Source: Phreatobacter stygius (GTDB lineage Bacteria; Pseudomonadota; Alphaproteobacteria; Rhizobiales; Phreatobacteraceae). Taken from it: a DNA stretch of 64,000 bases. The notes below the pieces were generated by a model, which saw nothing but the letters and a program-made list of their open reading frames with translations, was not told the origin of the DNA and searched no databases. The stretch is taken from the NCBI RefSeq assembly GCF_005144885.1, contig NZ_CP039690.1, positions 1,550,001 through 1,614,000 of the forward strand, written 5' to 3'. Below are positions 18,126 through 28,249 of this stretch, one piece after another (the first letter of the stretch is position 1; every line of letters starts with the position of its first letter). The translations under genes were made by a program, and so were the position numbers.

Positions 18126-19532
18126 TTGATCGCCCTGCGCCTGACGATCGAGAACGAAACCTCCCTGCCCGACGGCGGGCCGCTGTCCTATACGCTCACC
18201 GGCACGCGCGGCATCGATATTGGCCGCGACAAACATCTCGACTGGGTGCTGCCCGATCCCAGCCGCTATATCTCGAGCAAACATTGCGAGATCCGCTTTC
18301 GCGATGGCGGCTACTGGCTGCACGACGTGTCGAGCAACGGCACTTTCATCAACGGCAGCGCATCGCGGCCGGTCGAGCCGCGGCGCCTGCGCACCGGCGA
18401 CCGTCTGGAGATCGGCCGCTACATCATCCGGGTCGAGGTCAGCGGCGAGACCCTCGCTGATCGGCCGCAGCCGGACGCCGTCTCGGCCGCCACCGGCATG
18501 TCCGGCGATATCTGGAGCGTCGACGGCGAAGTCGCGGCGCCTGCCGCTGCGGGCGAGATCCGCGCCCGGCGCTCGTCGCGCCCGGTGGTGTCGGGCGACA
18601 TGATGGATTGGGCCGTCGATCTGCCGGGCCCGGTCGGCCGGCCGGCGCCGGTGGCCGCGGTTCCCGTGCCACGATCCGGCCGGACGACGCCAGCCGCCGA
18701 AGTCGCCGACAAGGCCTTCGCCGGCGAACCCATGCGCCTGCCCAAAGATCTCGCTCAAGCCAATGTCGCTCATGCCGACGGCGTACAAGCCGACGGCGCC
18801 CGTGACGATCTCGACTGGTCGTTGCCCGGCACCGCGCAACCCGGCCCGCCAGACATGGCCCGCGACATGCCGCAGGCGCGCGACGTCGAACCGGCAAGGC
18901 CGGAACCGCCACGCCAGGCCGCGCCGCCGGCACGGCCTGACGCGTTTTCAAGCGCCTTTCTCAGCCATTTCGCCAAGGGTGCCGGACTCCCGCCCGAGCT
19001 TCTGCAGGGCCGCGATCCCGCCGAATTCGCCGAACAGCTCGGGCGCCTGATGATCGCCATGACGACCGAACTCAAGGCGCTGATGCAGGCGCGCGCCCAG
19101 ACCAAGGGGGCGATCCGCAGCACCAATCAGACGACGGTCCAGGCCCTCGACAACAATCCGATCCCCTTCGCGCCGACGCCTGAAGACGCGCTTCGCCTCA
19201 TGCTGGCCGGCACCGGTCCTGGTTATCTCGGCGCCGAGGCGGCACTGAAGAAGAGTTTCGATGCCCTGAAGACCCACCAGCTCGACACTTTCATTGCCAT
19301 GCAGGCGGCGGTCGACGCCATGGTCGAACAATTGGATCCGGTTGCCGTCGACCGCAGCGCCGAGCCGGACAAGGCGCTCGGCCAGCTCTTCGCCTCGCGC
19401 AAGGCCAGGCTGTGGGATCTTCATGTCGCGCGCTGGCAAGCCCTGGCGGCCGCCCATGACGACGGCTTGCGCGGCGCCTTCATGAGCTTCTTCGCCGCCG
19501 CCTATGATCGCCGGACCGGCGGACGCGGCTAG
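18126..19532 (+). CDS. tagH: T6SS-associated FHA-domain protein TagH
   Basis: A 468-residue forkhead-associated protein. The N-terminal FHA domain (about residues 5-105) has the core GIDIGRDKHLDWVLPDPSRYISSKHCEI and DVSSNGTFING, including the phosphothreonine-binding Arg, Ser-His and Asn. A Pro/Ala-rich linker follows, then a C-terminal helical region with LLAGTGPGYLGAEAALKKSFDALKTHQ, characteristic of T6SS FHA proteins. In Pseudomonas the equivalent Fha1 is phosphorylated by PpkA and dephosphorylated by PppA to switch the machine. The start TTG at 18126 is supported by GGAGA upstream. A longer frame starting at 18012 would overlap the preceding gene. It is convergent with ppkA, 16 bases apart. 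Confidence 0.9.
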   Translation: MIALRLTIENETSLPDGGPLSYTLTGTRGIDIGRDKHLDWVLPDPSRYISSKHCEIRFRDGGYWLHDVSSNGTFINGSASRPVEPRRLRTGDRLEIGRYIIRVEVSGETLADRPQPDAVSAATGMSGDIWSVDGEVAAPAAAGEIRARRSSRPVVSGDMMDWAVDLPGPVGRPAPVAAVPVPRSGRTTPAAEVADKAFAGEPMRLPKDLAQANVAHADGVQADGARDDLDWSLPGTAQPGPPDMARDMPQARDVEPARPEPPRQAAPPARPDAFSSAFLSHFAKGAGLPPELLQGRDPAEFAEQLGRLMIAMTTELKALMQARAQTKGAIRSTNQTTVQALDNNPIPFAPTPEDALRLMLAGTGPGYLGAEAALKKSFDALKTHQLDTFIAMQAAVDAMVEQLDPVAVDRSAEPDKALGQLFASRKARLWDLHVARWQALAAAHDDGLRGAFMSFFAAAYDRRTGGRG

Positions 19533-19548
19533 GCTAAACCCCGGAGGC

Positions 19549-21678
19549 TCAATTCTCGATCCGGAAATATTGCCGGAGCACGCTGACCGACTGCGGATTG
19601 CCGGCCAGTTCGCGTTGCAGCGCCGGGAACAGGGTCGCCGCCGATGCCTGCCCGCGGAAGTCCAGCGCCGCCGGCCGTTGCGCGGCGACGATGGCCAGCA
19701 CCAGTTTGGGCCGCTGCCGCGCCACGGTGCCCGGTTCTGTCGCGATGCTGATCAGGCTGACGCGCCCGCTCGGCTGCGACCGCGCCGGCACATGCTGCAC
19801 CAGGCCGTCATCCGTCACCATCAGCACGCTGACGCTCTTCAGGCCGGCACCCTGGATGGTGCCGTCGATCGTCCGGCCCGGCCGCACGTTGAAGGTCTGC
19901 AGATCGAAGCGCAGCGCGGGATCGCGCTCGCCGGCCACCATGCGCAGAAAATCGACGGCGGGACATTGGGCCTGGCTGAGCGGCCGGAATTGAATCTGCG
20001 CCTCGAAGCCGTTGGCGCGCTTGAAATCCACGTCGAACCGATCGATCGCCGCTTTCGAAACACCGAAGCCTTCGACGTCGACCTGCCGATCGCCGGCCGA
20101 ACGGACCGCCAGGAACAGGCAGGGTCCGCCATCATAGGAACGGACGAAATCGGCCGGTGTCGCCGGCTCGGGCAGGCGCGGTGTCGGGAGTGTCGGGAGC
20201 GGCAGCGTCGGTGACGGCGGCGGCGTCACCGGGGTAACGGCCGGTGTCGCGGGCCCGAGAACGACCGGGGACGGCGCTCCCTCCGGCTCCGGCCGCGAGG
20301 GCCCCGGCCGGGGCGGCGGATCGGTCCGGACCGGTTCGGGCGATGGCGCGCCAGGTTCGGTTCGCACAGGTTCGACGGTCGCCGGCGTCTGGCCCTGTGC
20401 TCCCTGCTCGCGGCCCTGCGATTGCCGCCGCAGTCGCTCCAGCGCCTCGGCAAGGCTCGTCGGCGCCTGGTCGTTCTGATCGGCGGGCGATGCCGGCGCG
20501 GCACCGTCGCGCGGCTCCTGCCCCGGAGACTGGGTCAGCAGCGGCGGCGATTGCCCGTCTCGCCGTTCGGCCGGTGGCCGGTTGGCCGGCGTGAGCGGCG
20601 GGAACGGATCGTCGTCGGCCGCCCCCGTCGTCTGGCCGGGGATCAGGCCCGGCGCCCAGGTGATGACGGCAAGGCTGGTCGCCGCGACCGCGAAGAGGGC
20701 TGCCGCGCCGACCGCGACCGGCACCCAGCGGCGGCGCGGCGGCGCGTGCAATTCGGCTTCCGCCGCGCGCAGCCGCCCACGCCGCCGCGCGCCGAATTCG
20801 GCCATCGGCGCCGCCTCGGCCGCGGCCGACGGCAGCGGCCGCGCCGACCAGTCGCGGATCGCCTCCATCGAGGCTGGCCGATCGTCCGGCTGCGGTTGCA
20901 GCATGTCGCTCAACAGCGGCGCAAGCGCAGCATCGACGCCGGCAAGGTCAGGCACCTCGCGGCGGCGCTCGATCGTCTCGACATGGCTGCGGCCCATGTC
21001 GAGGGGCTTGCCGCGCAGCGCCTCGGCGATCAGCAATCCGAGGCTGTAAATGTCGGATTTCGCGGTGATCGTGCCGCCGAACAGCCCGAGCTGCTCGGGC
21101 GAGACATAGTTGTATTTGCCGGCGAAACCATCGCCGATCACGGTGGTCGCGCCGAACAGGGTCGATTTGGCGATGCCGAAATCGATGATCTTGGCCCGGC
21201 GCACGTCGCCGCCGGGCAGGATGACGTTGTCGGCGGAAATGTCGCGGTGGATGATGCCGATCTCATGGGCGGCGGCGAGCCCCGCGGCCAGCCGGCGCAG
21301 CAGGATGGCGCATTGCCCGACGGCGAGCGGGCCGCGCTTGATCAGGTCCGACAGCGGTTCGCCGTCGACGAACTCCATCGCCAGATAGGGCCGCTTGAGC
21401 ACCGGATCGATGGCGAAGACGAAATAGCGGATGATCGCCTCGTGATGCAGGTGATGCAGCGCCGAGGCTTCCTTGCGAAACAGCGCGAGCGCGGCTTCGT
21501 TGCCGATCAGTTCCGGACGGATCAGCTTGATCGCCACCTGGTCGCTGGTCTCGATCAGGTGGCCGCGATAAACCTCGCCCATGCCGCCGGCGGCGATCAG
21601 CGTGTCGATCTCATAGGTGTCGTTCAGCCGCGTTCCCGGCGGCACCCGGCCAAAGATGACGGCGGTCTGATCAGCCAT
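19549..21678 (-). CDS. ppkA: T6SS serine/threonine kinase PpkA
   Basis: Membrane-spanning Hanks-type kinase, 709 residues. The kinase domain (about 15-275) has a glycine loop (IAAGGMGEVYRG), lysine VAIKLIR, catalytic HRDISADN, DFG in IIDFGIAKS and an activation segment YVSPEQ. One transmembrane segment lies near 315-340 (VAVGAAALFAVAATSLAVI). A long Pro-rich linker and a C-terminal presumably periplasmic domain with Cys pairs follow, possibly sensing envelope signals. Start ATG at 21678 is preferred because AAGGA lies nine bases upstream; the ATG at 21687 abuts that site. It overlaps the pppA stop by 8 bases. Confidence 0.92.
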   Translation of the reverse strand: MADQTAVIFGRVPPGTRLNDTYEIDTLIAAGGMGEVYRGHLIETSDQVAIKLIRPELIGNEAALALFRKEASALHHLHHEAIIRYFVFAIDPVLKRPYLAMEFVDGEPLSDLIKRGPLAVGQCAILLRRLAAGLAAAHEIGIIHRDISADNVILPGGDVRRAKIIDFGIAKSTLFGATTVIGDGFAGKYNYVSPEQLGLFGGTITAKSDIYSLGLLIAEALRGKPLDMGRSHVETIERRREVPDLAGVDAALAPLLSDMLQPQPDDRPASMEAIRDWSARPLPSAAAEAAPMAEFGARRRGRLRAAEAELHAPPRRRWVPVAVGAAALFAVAATSLAVITWAPGLIPGQTTGAADDDPFPPLTPANRPPAERRDGQSPPLLTQSPGQEPRDGAAPASPADQNDQAPTSLAEALERLRRQSQGREQGAQGQTPATVEPVRTEPGAPSPEPVRTDPPPRPGPSRPEPEGAPSPVVLGPATPAVTPVTPPPSPTLPLPTLPTPRLPEPATPADFVRSYDGGPCLFLAVRSAGDRQVDVEGFGVSKAAIDRFDVDFKRANGFEAQIQFRPLSQAQCPAVDFLRMVAGERDPALRFDLQTFNVRPGRTIDGTIQGAGLKSVSVLMVTDDGLVQHVPARSQPSGRVSLISIATEPGTVARQRPKLVLAIVAAQRPAALDFRGQASAATLFPALQRELAGNPQSVSVLRQYFRIEN

Positions 21679-22489
21679 CAGCGGCATTCCTTCGCGACAT
21701 CAGCACGGTGCGCTCGCGAGGGTTGCGCGTCGAGCCGGTCTTTTCATGGCCGCGCAGGCAGACGACGATCACGGTGACGTTGTCGGTGGCGCCCCGCGAC
21801 AATGTCGCATCGACCAGCGCGTCGCAGGCCGCGCGCGGCGTACGGCCGGCGAGCAGCGCCAGGATCTCCGCATCGGCCAGATGGGTGTTCAGCCCATCCG
21901 AACACAGCACGAAGACATCGCCATCTTCCGCCTTTCCCTGCGCGATATCCAGTTCGACCTCGTCGACGACGCCGATCGCGCGGGTGATGATGTTGCGCCG
22001 CGGCCAGTTCTGCGCCTCCTCCGCGGTCACCAGGCCGCGCTTCAGCAGGGCCGCCGCCTCGGTATGGTCCTCCGAGACGCAGCTGATCGCGCCGTCGCGG
22101 ACCAGGTAGAGCCGGCTGTCGCCGGCCCAGACGCAGGCATAGGCGTCATCGAAGACCAGCAGCGCGACGACGGTAGTGCCAAGCGACACCTCCTTCTCGA
22201 CCGCATAGCGGCGCAGGGCACGATTGGCCTGCCAGGCGCGCTCCTCGAACTGGGCGAGCAGATCGGCGGCGGTCGCCGGCGGGCCGATGGTTGCCAGAGC
22301 CTCGACCATGGTCGCGCTGGCCAACTGGCCGTCGGAGAGCCCGCCGACACCGTCGGCGACCGCCCAGAGGCCGATATCCGAACGGGCGATGAAGGCGTCC
22401 TGGTTCTCGCCGCGCACGCAGCCGACATGGCTGGCCGCGGCGGTCTCGAAGGTCAGGCCGTTGTCCTGGGGTGAGCGACGTGCGGGCAT
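21671..22489 (-). CDS. pppA: T6SS PP2C-type protein phosphatase PppA
   Basis: A 272-residue PPM/PP2C phosphatase opposing PpkA. Metal-binding motifs are present in order: GENQDAF, VADGVGG, WAGDSRLY, the LCSDGL loop and TDNVTVIVV. It lies four bases after tagF and overlaps ppkA, so kinase and phosphatase are made from the same message. In Agrobacterium TagF and PppA are fused; here they are separate neighbouring genes. Confidence 0.93.
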   Translation of the reverse strand: MPARRSPQDNGLTFETAAASHVGCVRGENQDAFIARSDIGLWAVADGVGGLSDGQLASATMVEALATIGPPATAADLLAQFEERAWQANRALRRYAVEKEVSLGTTVVALLVFDDAYACVWAGDSRLYLVRDGAISCVSEDHTEAAALLKRGLVTAEEAQNWPRRNIITRAIGVVDEVELDIAQGKAEDGDVFVLCSDGLNTHLADAEILALLAGRTPRAACDALVDATLSRGATDNVTVIVVCLRGHEKTGSTRNPRERTVLMSRRNAADG

Positions 22490-22493
22490 GGCG

Positions 22494-23165
22494 TTACGAC
22501 CCCTGCTCGAATGTGCCGGTCAGCATGGCGGCGAATGTCGCCGACGACGGCAGGCCGCGGACGTTCAGCGCCGCCGGCGCGAAGCCGTCGCCGCCAACCG
22601 TCCACCAGGCCGACATGGCCTCGACCGCCGCCGCCTCGGCCCGGCGCTGGGCATCGTTCAGCCGGTCGTCTAGCGTCGCCTCGCCGGCGCCGATGCCGAG
22701 GAAGGTCTCGCCATCGCCGAGGGCCGGACCGGTCAGGGCCGCGGGCGCCTCGATCGCGCGCAGGCTTGCCAGAAAGGCATCGAAATCACAGTCCGGATCA
22801 AGCGCCAGCAGCATCAGATCCTCCAGCGCCTCGAAATCCGCGGTCCTGTTGTCCTGGCTCGGCGGCGCGAAGCGATGGCCTGTCGGCGCCGGGGCGGCTA
22901 CCGTCAGCGGAAAATAGCGCCCGACCCCATCGACGCTCGGCATCAGGGCACCGACGACCGATGTGCCAAGAACGCTCGAACCGCACCAGAACCGCCAGAT
23001 CGGCGCCTTGATGAAGGCCGCGTTCCAATGGTTGCCGAGTGACAGCTTGCTGGCCGCCATGACGCCCTGCAGCCAGGTTTCCCAGGGCCTGAGCACCGGC
23101 GATGGCAGGTCGATCGCGACGAAATCGCGTTTGGCCGGCAATTTTCCGAAGACACCATAAGCCAT
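22494..23165 (-). CDS. tagF: T6SS post-translational repressor TagF
   Basis: ImpM/TagF-family protein, 223 residues, with the family start (VFGKLPAKRDFVAIDLPSPVLRPWETWLQ), the FWCGSSVLGTSVVGALMPSVDGVGRYFPLTV block and a C-terminal WWTVGGDGFAP. TagF represses assembly by sequestering the FHA protein, relieved by the phosphorylation pathway in several species. It starts 7 bases after tssM and is followed by pppA. Confidence 0.92.
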   Translation of the reverse strand: MAYGVFGKLPAKRDFVAIDLPSPVLRPWETWLQGVMAASKLSLGNHWNAAFIKAPIWRFWCGSSVLGTSVVGALMPSVDGVGRYFPLTVAAPAPTGHRFAPPSQDNRTADFEALEDLMLLALDPDCDFDAFLASLRAIEAPAALTGPALGDGETFLGIGAGEATLDDRLNDAQRRAEAAAVEAMSAWWTVGGDGFAPAALNVRGLPSSATFAAMLTGTFEQGS

Positions 23166-23172
23166 GGGCCAG

Positions 23173-26100
23173 TCACCGGCCGCCGGGACAGCGGAATTCG
23201 CGAAGCACCGTCGAGGTCAGGGGATTGACCGCCGCCGCCACGTTGATCTGATAGGCGACCTCGCGCCCGCCAACCGAAAAGGTCGCGATCACCGTCTCGC
23301 CGCTGCGCTGGACGGTGCCGGCTTCGAGCAGCCGGAACAGCGCCCAGGGTCCGCTGCGCTCCAGCGTCGCGGTGCGGCCGGCCTGGTCCTGGACCAGGAT
23401 GACCGCGGCCTTCTGCATGCCGGCCGGGCCGGGCCATTGCATCGGGGTCGGCGCGTCGGGCGGCCGCGGCCGTTGCGGCTGGGGCGGTGGCGGCGGGCGC
23501 TGGCCGAACAGGATTTCCAGTCCGGAGGGGGCTGGCGGCGGTGGCGGCGGCGGTTCCGGCGCGTCCTTGGCGAGGATCGCGCCATTGACCTCGAGCCTCG
23601 CCGACACGATGCCTTGCGGCATGGTCATGTTGCGGACGACGAAGGAAAAGCCGGCGGCGCCGGTGCGCATATAGGTCTCGCGGATCGCCGCGGCGCGCTG
23701 GAAATCGCGCAGCAGGGCCACCGGCAATTCCCGCCCGACCGGATTGGTCTGGTTCCAGGTCCAGTCGCGCCGCGTGGTATCGGCATAGGGTGCGAGATTG
23801 GCGGCGAAGAAGCGGTCGATCGTGCCATTGGTGCCGAACAGTCGCTCGAAATCGCCGATCGACATGTCGTTGGTCGAGCCGCGGGTGAACGGATAGCGAC
23901 CGGCGGTCGCCAGTCGGCACGGCTCGGCGACCTGTTCGGTCAGCGCCTGGCCGAGCCGCGCCAGGGTGGTGCCGGTCGCATCCGAATCGAACGAATTGGC
24001 GGCCGTCTGCATCATCGTCGAGAACGGCGGTGGCAGGCGCGTGGCATTGCCGCGCAGGGACTGCAGATGGGTGCGGAACATCTGCGTTGCGGCTGTGGTC
24101 TGGGCCGGATCCGACATCGCCATCAGCGACTGGTGGATATCACTGAGATTCTTGATCAGATCGTCGATCGGCCGCCGCCCGCCCTGAGCCTCGACCACCA
24201 CATGCATGGCCCGGAACGATGCCTCGATCTCGGCGCCCGGAACCACGCCGGCCGGGAAGGCGACGCGCGGCGGGGTCGCAGGGCTCGTGGTCGCCGGCGC
24301 GCCCGCCGGCTTCGGCCGGTCGCGGGTCAGCTGGGTTTCGTCGCGGATCGATTCGAACAGCGCGATCAGCGGCGAGGTGGCGCGTGCCGCCGCGTCGAGC
24401 GTGACATAGCGCGGCCGGTCGGCGGTCAGCGACCTGATGCGCAGCGTCCGCAGCGCCGTATCCCAGGCACTGCCGAACTCGCGCCCGTAGCGGGCCAGCA
24501 AAGCCGGCTCGAGCTGATCGAACTGGCGTTGCAGCGCCTGCTGGTCGGCGACCTCGCCCATCAGCCCGCGCTCGCGCTCGACCTGCGCCCGGACCTCGGC
24601 CAGGCGGCCGAGAAAAGCCTCGTGGAAACCGTCATAGGTGAACAGGAAGGGGACGCGGGCGGCATCGAGATCTTCGCCGACACGCGCCTCGAACACCCGC
24701 GCGGCGTCCTGCCCGCCCTTGGCCTTGGCGGTCCAGTCGCGGCTGCGCTGTTGGGCCGCGGCCGAACGAATGAGCTCGAAGGCGCGGTCGATCACGCCCA
24801 TCCGGCCGAGCGTCCTCTGGGTCTCCTGGATCAGCGCCTCGTCGAGCGCCACCGCCCGCGTGTCGGTTGGCGGGTCGAACTCCATCAGCGCGTCGAGATG
24901 CTCGCCGAGTACCCGCCGGCCGTCGGCATTGGCGGCGCCGCGGAACTGGTTCTGCTCCCAGTCATTGCGCAGGAACGCGCGGACCTGGTCCTTGGCGAGC
25001 GGCTCCCGGCCGCCCAGCATCAGATAGATCGGCAAGGCCTGGTAGGCATAGGCCGCGTCCTGCTGCCGGCTGCGCAGCTCGGTTTCCAGGCGGAACAGCA
25101 GGCGTGGACGGAAATGCCGCTCGAGCGCCGCCTGATAGGTGCTTTCGGCCGCCGAATTGAGCCGCGGCCTCTGGCTCAGCCCGAAAGTCTCGGGCAGCGG
25201 TGTCGCCATGTCGCGCTCGGCATAACCGGCCGGCATCTGGCGCAGATGGAAGAGGTGCCGCAGCGGCCGGCTCAGGTCGCCATCGGCGATCACCGTCTCG
25301 GCGCTGACATCCTCGCCGATCAGCCGGTAGCGGGTGGTGCTCTGGAACGTCTGCTCGATCAGCTCGCTGTTGCGCTGATAGCTGACCCACCAGGCGCCGA
25401 ACAGGCCGGCGCAAACCAGGGCGATGGCTGCGAAACCGGCGCCGCGCACCAGGCTGTTGCGCCGGACCACCGCCCGGTTGGTCGACACCCAGCCCGCCTC
25501 GCCGACGATCACCTTGGTGATCAGGTCGGTCAGGAAATAGCTTTTGCCCATGCCGGAATAGCCGCTGGCGGCCAGTTCCTGCGCGCCGAACGACCGGCTG
25601 AGCGCGCCGATCAGCCGGTCGATCGGTGTGCCCAGCTGGGTTCCCGAGGTGAAATAGAAGCCGCGCAGCGTCGCATTGGCATGGTAGCGGGTCGGTTCGA
25701 AGATGCGGCCGAGGAAATTGACGATCGCCTCCTTGCTCGCCGCCATCTGGCTCGGAAAGCTCAGCACCTGCACCTTCGACACCGGCGTCGGCTCGTCCTG
25801 CAGCCGGTCGACCAGTTCGAGGTTCAGCCGCTCGATCAGCAGGTCGAATTCTTCCGGAACCTCGCCGACCTTGTTCAGCGTCTTGTCGTCGGTCTGGAAC
25901 GTCGCGCCCCAGACGACCTTGCGTCCGGCCTCGTTCAGATGGCCGAAGAACTCGACGAAGCCGGCGACCAGGTCGGCTTTGGTGAACATCGCATAGACCG
26001 GGAAGTCGACCTTGAGATGGTCGTGCAATTCGATCAGGCGGGCGCGGATGGCCTCGGCATGGGCGCGCGTCATCTCGGGCCCGCCGGTCACCAGGTCCTC

Positions 26101-26757
26101 GAGGCTGATGCACACGATGACGCCGTTGATCGGCTGTTTCGGCCGGTTCTCCTTGAGCAGTTCGAGGAAGGACAGCCAGCTCTTCTGGTCGCCCTTCTGC
26201 TCCGAATCCTGCGTGGTATAGCGGCCCGCCGTGTCGATCAGCACGGCGTCCTCGGTGAACCACCAGTCGCAATAGCGGGTGCCGCCGACACCGGCCACCG
26301 CCGCCGGCGTCATGCCGCGCGCCAGCGGAAACTTGAGGCCGGCATTGATCAGCGCGGTGGTCTTGCCCGAGCCCGGCGGCCCGATGATCATGTACCAGGG
26401 CAGATCGTAGAGATAATCGCCGCTCGCCCCCGACGCCTTGCGCAGCGTCTGCAGCGCATCTTTCATCTTGTCGGCCAGAACCTCGCCGTCGCCGGTCGGT
26501 TCGGCCTCGCCCTGGCCCTCGCCCTCGAGGCTCTTGGCCAGCATCGCCTCGGCCTTCCGGCGCCTCACGATGGTGATGACGATGGCGGCCAGAAGCGTGA
26601 CGGCGATCAGTCCGATGATCAGCCAGCGGACCCAGGCGGGATCGAGCGGCCGGACATTGGCAATCGCGATCAGCGGTCCGACGAACCAGACCAGCGCGGC
26701 GAGCGCCAGCCCTCCGATCGCGTAGCAGACGAGCAACAGCCAGATCTTCATCTTCAT
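23173..26757 (-). CDS. tssM: T6SS membrane-complex protein TssM (IcmF)
   Basis: Large inner-membrane subunit, 1194 residues. There are two N-terminal transmembrane helices (about 5-30 and 45-65), a cytoplasmic GTPase-like domain with Walker A GPPGSGKTT near residue 126, and a third transmembrane helix near 435-455 (AAIALVCAGLFGAWWVSY). The remaining periplasmic part contains the IcmF-related and C-terminal beta domains. A proline-rich stretch near 1060-1080 (EPPPPPPPAPSG and PPPPPQPQRPRPP) is notable in the periplasmic part. It lies 22 bases after tssL. In other systems its periplasmic tip contacts TssJ, for which no gene is seen here. Confidence 0.96.
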   Translation of the reverse strand: MKMKIWLLLVCYAIGGLALAALVWFVGPLIAIANVRPLDPAWVRWLIIGLIAVTLLAAIVITIVRRRKAEAMLAKSLEGEGQGEAEPTGDGEVLADKMKDALQTLRKASGASGDYLYDLPWYMIIGPPGSGKTTALINAGLKFPLARGMTPAAVAGVGGTRYCDWWFTEDAVLIDTAGRYTTQDSEQKGDQKSWLSFLELLKENRPKQPINGVIVCISLEDLVTGGPEMTRAHAEAIRARLIELHDHLKVDFPVYAMFTKADLVAGFVEFFGHLNEAGRKVVWGATFQTDDKTLNKVGEVPEEFDLLIERLNLELVDRLQDEPTPVSKVQVLSFPSQMAASKEAIVNFLGRIFEPTRYHANATLRGFYFTSGTQLGTPIDRLIGALSRSFGAQELAASGYSGMGKSYFLTDLITKVIVGEAGWVSTNRAVVRRNSLVRGAGFAAIALVCAGLFGAWWVSYQRNSELIEQTFQSTTRYRLIGEDVSAETVIADGDLSRPLRHLFHLRQMPAGYAERDMATPLPETFGLSQRPRLNSAAESTYQAALERHFRPRLLFRLETELRSRQQDAAYAYQALPIYLMLGGREPLAKDQVRAFLRNDWEQNQFRGAANADGRRVLGEHLDALMEFDPPTDTRAVALDEALIQETQRTLGRMGVIDRAFELIRSAAAQQRSRDWTAKAKGGQDAARVFEARVGEDLDAARVPFLFTYDGFHEAFLGRLAEVRAQVERERGLMGEVADQQALQRQFDQLEPALLARYGREFGSAWDTALRTLRIRSLTADRPRYVTLDAAARATSPLIALFESIRDETQLTRDRPKPAGAPATTSPATPPRVAFPAGVVPGAEIEASFRAMHVVVEAQGGRRPIDDLIKNLSDIHQSLMAMSDPAQTTAATQMFRTHLQSLRGNATRLPPPFSTMMQTAANSFDSDATGTTLARLGQALTEQVAEPCRLATAGRYPFTRGSTNDMSIGDFERLFGTNGTIDRFFAANLAPYADTTRRDWTWNQTNPVGRELPVALLRDFQRAAAIRETYMRTGAAGFSFVVRNMTMPQGIVSARLEVNGAILAKDAPEPPPPPPPAPSGLEILFGQRPPPPPQPQRPRPPDAPTPMQWPGPAGMQKAAVILVQDQAGRTATLERSGPWALFRLLEAGTVQRSGETVIATFSVGGREVAYQINVAAAVNPLTSTVLREFRCPGGR

Positions 26758-26779
26758 CGCCTGCAGCCTCTCGCGCGGC

Positions 26780-28249
26780 TTACCGGCATGACGTCGCCGC
26801 GCGGTCGCGCGGGATCATCAGTTCGACACGCCGGTTGCGGGCCCTGCCCTCGTTCGTTTCATTGGAATCGATCGGCTGGTCGGCACCCTTGCCTTCGACC
26901 TCGACCCGCTGCGGCTGGGTCAGGGCGGGGCGAATCAGATTGGCCACCGCCTGGGCGCGCTCGACTGAGAGATGCCAGTTCGACGGGAAGCGCGCGGTCG
27001 CGATCCGCGTGCTGTCGGAATGGCCGATCACCTTGATGGCGCCGGCCTGCTGTTCGAGGATCGCGCCGATCTTGGTGGCGACCGGGCGGAAACTGTCGAG
27101 CACGGTGGCCTGACCGGAATTGAACGAGGCGAAGGCGCCGACCCGCAGGATCACCGAATTGGCCGATTCGACCACGCTCAGGCGGCCAGCGCTGATCTCG
27201 GCCGCGAGCCCCGCCCGGATGCAGTCGAGCTGGGTCGAGGCGGGCGGCGGTGGCGGCGGCTGCACCGGCGCCCGGCGCAGCAAGGCGATGGTACCGTCCG
27301 GCACCACCCGGCGCGTCTCGGTCGCCACCGTGTCCGACGATCCGGCCAGCAGCAGCCTGAGCGTGATAAAGGTCACGCCGAGGATCGCCGCGGCGACCGC
27401 GGCGACCGACCAGAGCGGCACGCGAAAGGTCGCGGCGGCCGGCGGGAGATCCTGACCACGCCAATGCGGCGACAGGTCGAGATCGGTCCTTGGCCGGACC
27501 CGCCTCAGGGTCTCGTAGAGATTGCGCTGGATCGATTGGAGCGCCGCCGCCCCGCCTCCGGAGGTACGGTGGATGCCCTGGAAGCCGATGCCCAGGCAGA
27601 CATACATCAGCTCGAGCAGGTCGTAGTTCCTGAGCGGGTCGAGCTTGGCCTTGTCGAGCTTCTCGAAAAAGCGCACGCCACCGGTCCGCTCGCCGAAGAA
27701 GCGCGACAGCATGCTGTATTGGGTCCAGATCGGCCGGTCTTCCGATGGAATGTTCTGGACGATGTCGTCGGCGGTGGCGGCCAGCGCATATTTCGCGTCG
27801 GCCGCCTGTTCGGCGCTCGCGCCATGCGCCAGCACCTCTTTCTCGAACGTGTCGATGGCGTCGGCCACCTGGTCCATCAGGTCGGCGAAGCGGGCCTGCA
27901 TCAACGAGGCGCGCAGCCGGCCGAGCAGCAGCAGCAGCGGGCAGGCCGCTTCCAGCAGGATGTTGTCGTTCGGCGCGATCGGCACGTCGCGCTTGAGCAG
28001 CATGACCTGGCCGGGCTGCGGCGACGCGGCGCCCCGCGCCGGCGGCGGCGGTGGCTCGGGCTCGGCCGCCCGGCCGCTGGTCCAGTCGTCCTCCCGTCCC
28101 GCCGCTCCGGCGCCGCCGGACGGCGCCTGGGGCGGCGAAGGCGGCTGGGCCGGAGACTGCGGCTGGGCCCGGCGCCCTCCGGGGTTCGGCTGCACGATGG
28201 TGCGGTCGCTGCGGCCGAACGGATCGAAGGGCGGGGGTTTGTCGGTCAC
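26780..28249 (-). CDS. tssL: T6SS membrane-complex protein TssL with C-terminal OmpA domain (DotU/IcmH)
   Basis: A 489-residue protein. The N-terminal 80 residues are Pro/Gly/Gln-rich. The DotU cytoplasmic domain has PLLLLLGRLRASL, AKYALAATADDIVQNIP and FFERTGGVRFFEKLD. A transmembrane helix near 275-298 (LWSVAAVAAAILGVTFITLRLL) precedes a periplasmic OmpA-like peptidoglycan-binding domain with VIGHSDSTRIATARFPSNWHLS and RARNRRVELMI. This is an evolved TssL that can anchor directly to the cell wall. The start overlaps the tssK stop as ATGA. Confidence 0.95.
   Translation of the reverse strand: MTDKPPPFDPFGRSDRTIVQPNPGGRRAQPQSPAQPPSPPQAPSGGAGAAGREDDWTSGRAAEPEPPPPPARGAASPQPGQVMLLKRDVPIAPNDNILLEAACPLLLLLGRLRASLMQARFADLMDQVADAIDTFEKEVLAHGASAEQAADAKYALAATADDIVQNIPSEDRPIWTQYSMLSRFFGERTGGVRFFEKLDKAKLDPLRNYDLLELMYVCLGIGFQGIHRTSGGGAAALQSIQRNLYETLRRVRPRTDLDLSPHWRGQDLPPAAATFRVPLWSVAAVAAAILGVTFITLRLLLAGSSDTVATETRRVVPDGTIALLRRAPVQPPPPPPASTQLDCIRAGLAAEISAGRLSVVESANSVILRVGAFASFNSGQATVLDSFRPVATKIGAILEQQAGAIKVIGHSDSTRIATARFPSNWHLSVERAQAVANLIRPALTQPQRVEVEGKGADQPIDSNETNEGRARNRRVELMIPRDRAATSCR

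Noticed and set aside
23164-27036. 1290-residue open frame antisense to tssM
   Set aside because: Same composition artefact; tssM on the other strand has complete family features.
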